Assembly (NCBI GenBank): GCA_044507525.1
Contig: JBIQJM010000005.1
Span: 22,305 to 86,304, forward strand
Length of the DNA: 64,000 nucleotides
Direction: 5' to 3'
From: Zeimonas sp044507525
GTDB lineage: Bacteria > Pseudomonadota > Gammaproteobacteria > Burkholderiales > Burkholderiaceae_E
The translations under genes and the position numbers were made by a program. The stretch's first letter is position 1. Every line of letters begins with the position of its first letter. Below are positions 63,450 through 64,000 of this stretch, in pieces. The notes below the pieces were generated by a model. That model was given only the letters and a program-made list of their open reading frames with translations. It was not told the DNA's origin and ran no database searches.

Positions 63450-64000
63450 CTACAGCGCGGCGAGCACCGCGTCGCCCATCTCCTTCGTGCCGACCGTGCG
63501 CTTGCCCGGCTCGGCGATGTCGGCCGTGCGAAAGCCCTGCGCCAGCACCTTGCGCACGGCGCGCTCGATGCGCTGCGCGCCGGCTTCGTGGCCGAAGGTG
63601 TGGCGCAGCAGCATCGCCGACGACAGGATCGTCGCCAGCGGGTTCGCCACGTCGCGCCCGGCGATGTCGGGCGCCGAACCGTGGATCGGCTCGTACAGTC
63701 CGAAGCCGCGCGCGTTCAGCGACGCCGACGGCAACATCCCGATCGACCCGGTCAGCATCGATGCCTCGTCGGACAGGATGTCGCCGAACATGTTGCCGGT
63801 GACGATCACGTCGAACTGCCTGGGATTGCGCACCAGCTGCATGGCGGCATTGTCCACGTACATGTGGGAGAGCTCCACGTCGCGGTATTCGGCGTGTACC
63901 TCGGTGACCACATCGCGCCAGAACTGCGTCGTCTCGAGCACGTTGGCCTTGTCGACCGAGCAGACGCGCCGCTGGCGCTTGCGCGCCGTCTCGAAGGCGA
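63450..64000 (-). CDS. leuB: 3-isopropylmalate dehydrogenase, C-terminal part (cut by window edge)
   Basis: LeuB oxidises and decarboxylates 3-isopropylmalate in leucine synthesis. About 183 C-terminal residues are present, reading in from the window edge through RRVCSVDKANVLETT. The conserved MYVDNAAMQL, VIVTGNMFGDILSDEAS and EPIHGSAPDIAGRDVANP segments bind substrate, metal and NAD. The N-terminal half lies beyond position 64000. Confidence 0.95.
   Translation of the reverse strand, partial: AFETARKRQRRVCSVDKANVLETTQFWRDVVTEVHAEYRDVELSHMYVDNAAMQLVRNPRQFDVIVTGNMFGDILSDEASMLTGSIGMLPSASLNARGFGLYEPIHGSAPDIAGRDVANPLATILSSAMLLRHTFGHEAGAQRIERAVRKVLAQGFRTADIAEPGKRTVGTKEMGDAVLAAL

Overview
This window is high-GC chromosomal DNA from a betaproteobacterium, most likely in or near the Burkholderiales. 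The evidence is gene order: leuB-asd-fimV-truA-trpF-trpB-trpA-accD-folC-SPOR-cvpA-purF-metZ at one end and kdsA/pyrG at the other, both typical of that class, together with the lexA/imuA/imuB/dnaE2 damage-inducible mutagenesis genes. About 55 protein genes are supported, packed tightly with many 1-4 base stop/start overlaps. I saw no rRNA, tRNA, CRISPR array, insertion sequence or integrase.

Region by region. (1) 1-9006: kdsA (partial), pyrG, a zinc/cation diffusion facilitator, a 3-oxoacid CoA-transferase pair, a translationally coupled SDR-P450-thioesterase operon, and ETF:ubiquinone oxidoreductase. (2) 9095-12897: a glycine-rich RRM protein, then lexA-imuA-imuB behind a perfect SOS box. 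(3) 12914-18166: a DksA/TraR zinc-finger protein, a ugpBAE-ugpQ glycerol-3-phosphate uptake operon lacking the ATPase gene, and a UdgX-type uracil-DNA glycosylase. (4) 18282-38834: an accessory catabolic region with two LysR regulators. It has a branched-chain-type ABC importer with a fused LivH-LivM permease, two unusual triple-domain RidA proteins, an Asp/Glu-racemase-superfamily protein, an operon of crotonase, CoA-transferase pair, CaiB-type CoA-transferase and epimerase, and an operon of solute-binding protein, HyuB, HyuA and a DapA-family lyase. (5) 38872-42159: dnaE2 with its own perfect SOS box, some 26 kb from imuB. (6) 42225-49181: an unidentified membrane protein, then DUF1445, TRAP transporter (P, Q, M), DUF2848 and napG/napH, arranged as one probable operon. 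(7) 49200-64000: metZ, purF and the large housekeeping chain back to leuB.

How the genes may work together. The accessory region 19.2-37.8 kb looks like an uptake and breakdown system for an unidentified nitrogen-containing, probably cyclic, organic acid. ABC import, ATP-dependent ring-amide opening (HyuAB), imine/enamine handling (RidA), isomerisation or lysis (racemase-like and DapA-like enzymes), CoA activation (CaiB and CoA-transferase pair) and a BadI/MenB-like crotonase would give products for central metabolism. This is inference from families and layout; no substrate can be read from the sequence. The SOS mutasome genes flank the region (lexA-imuA-imuB on the left, dnaE2 on the right, same strand), which suggests that an ancestral contiguous cassette was split by insertion.
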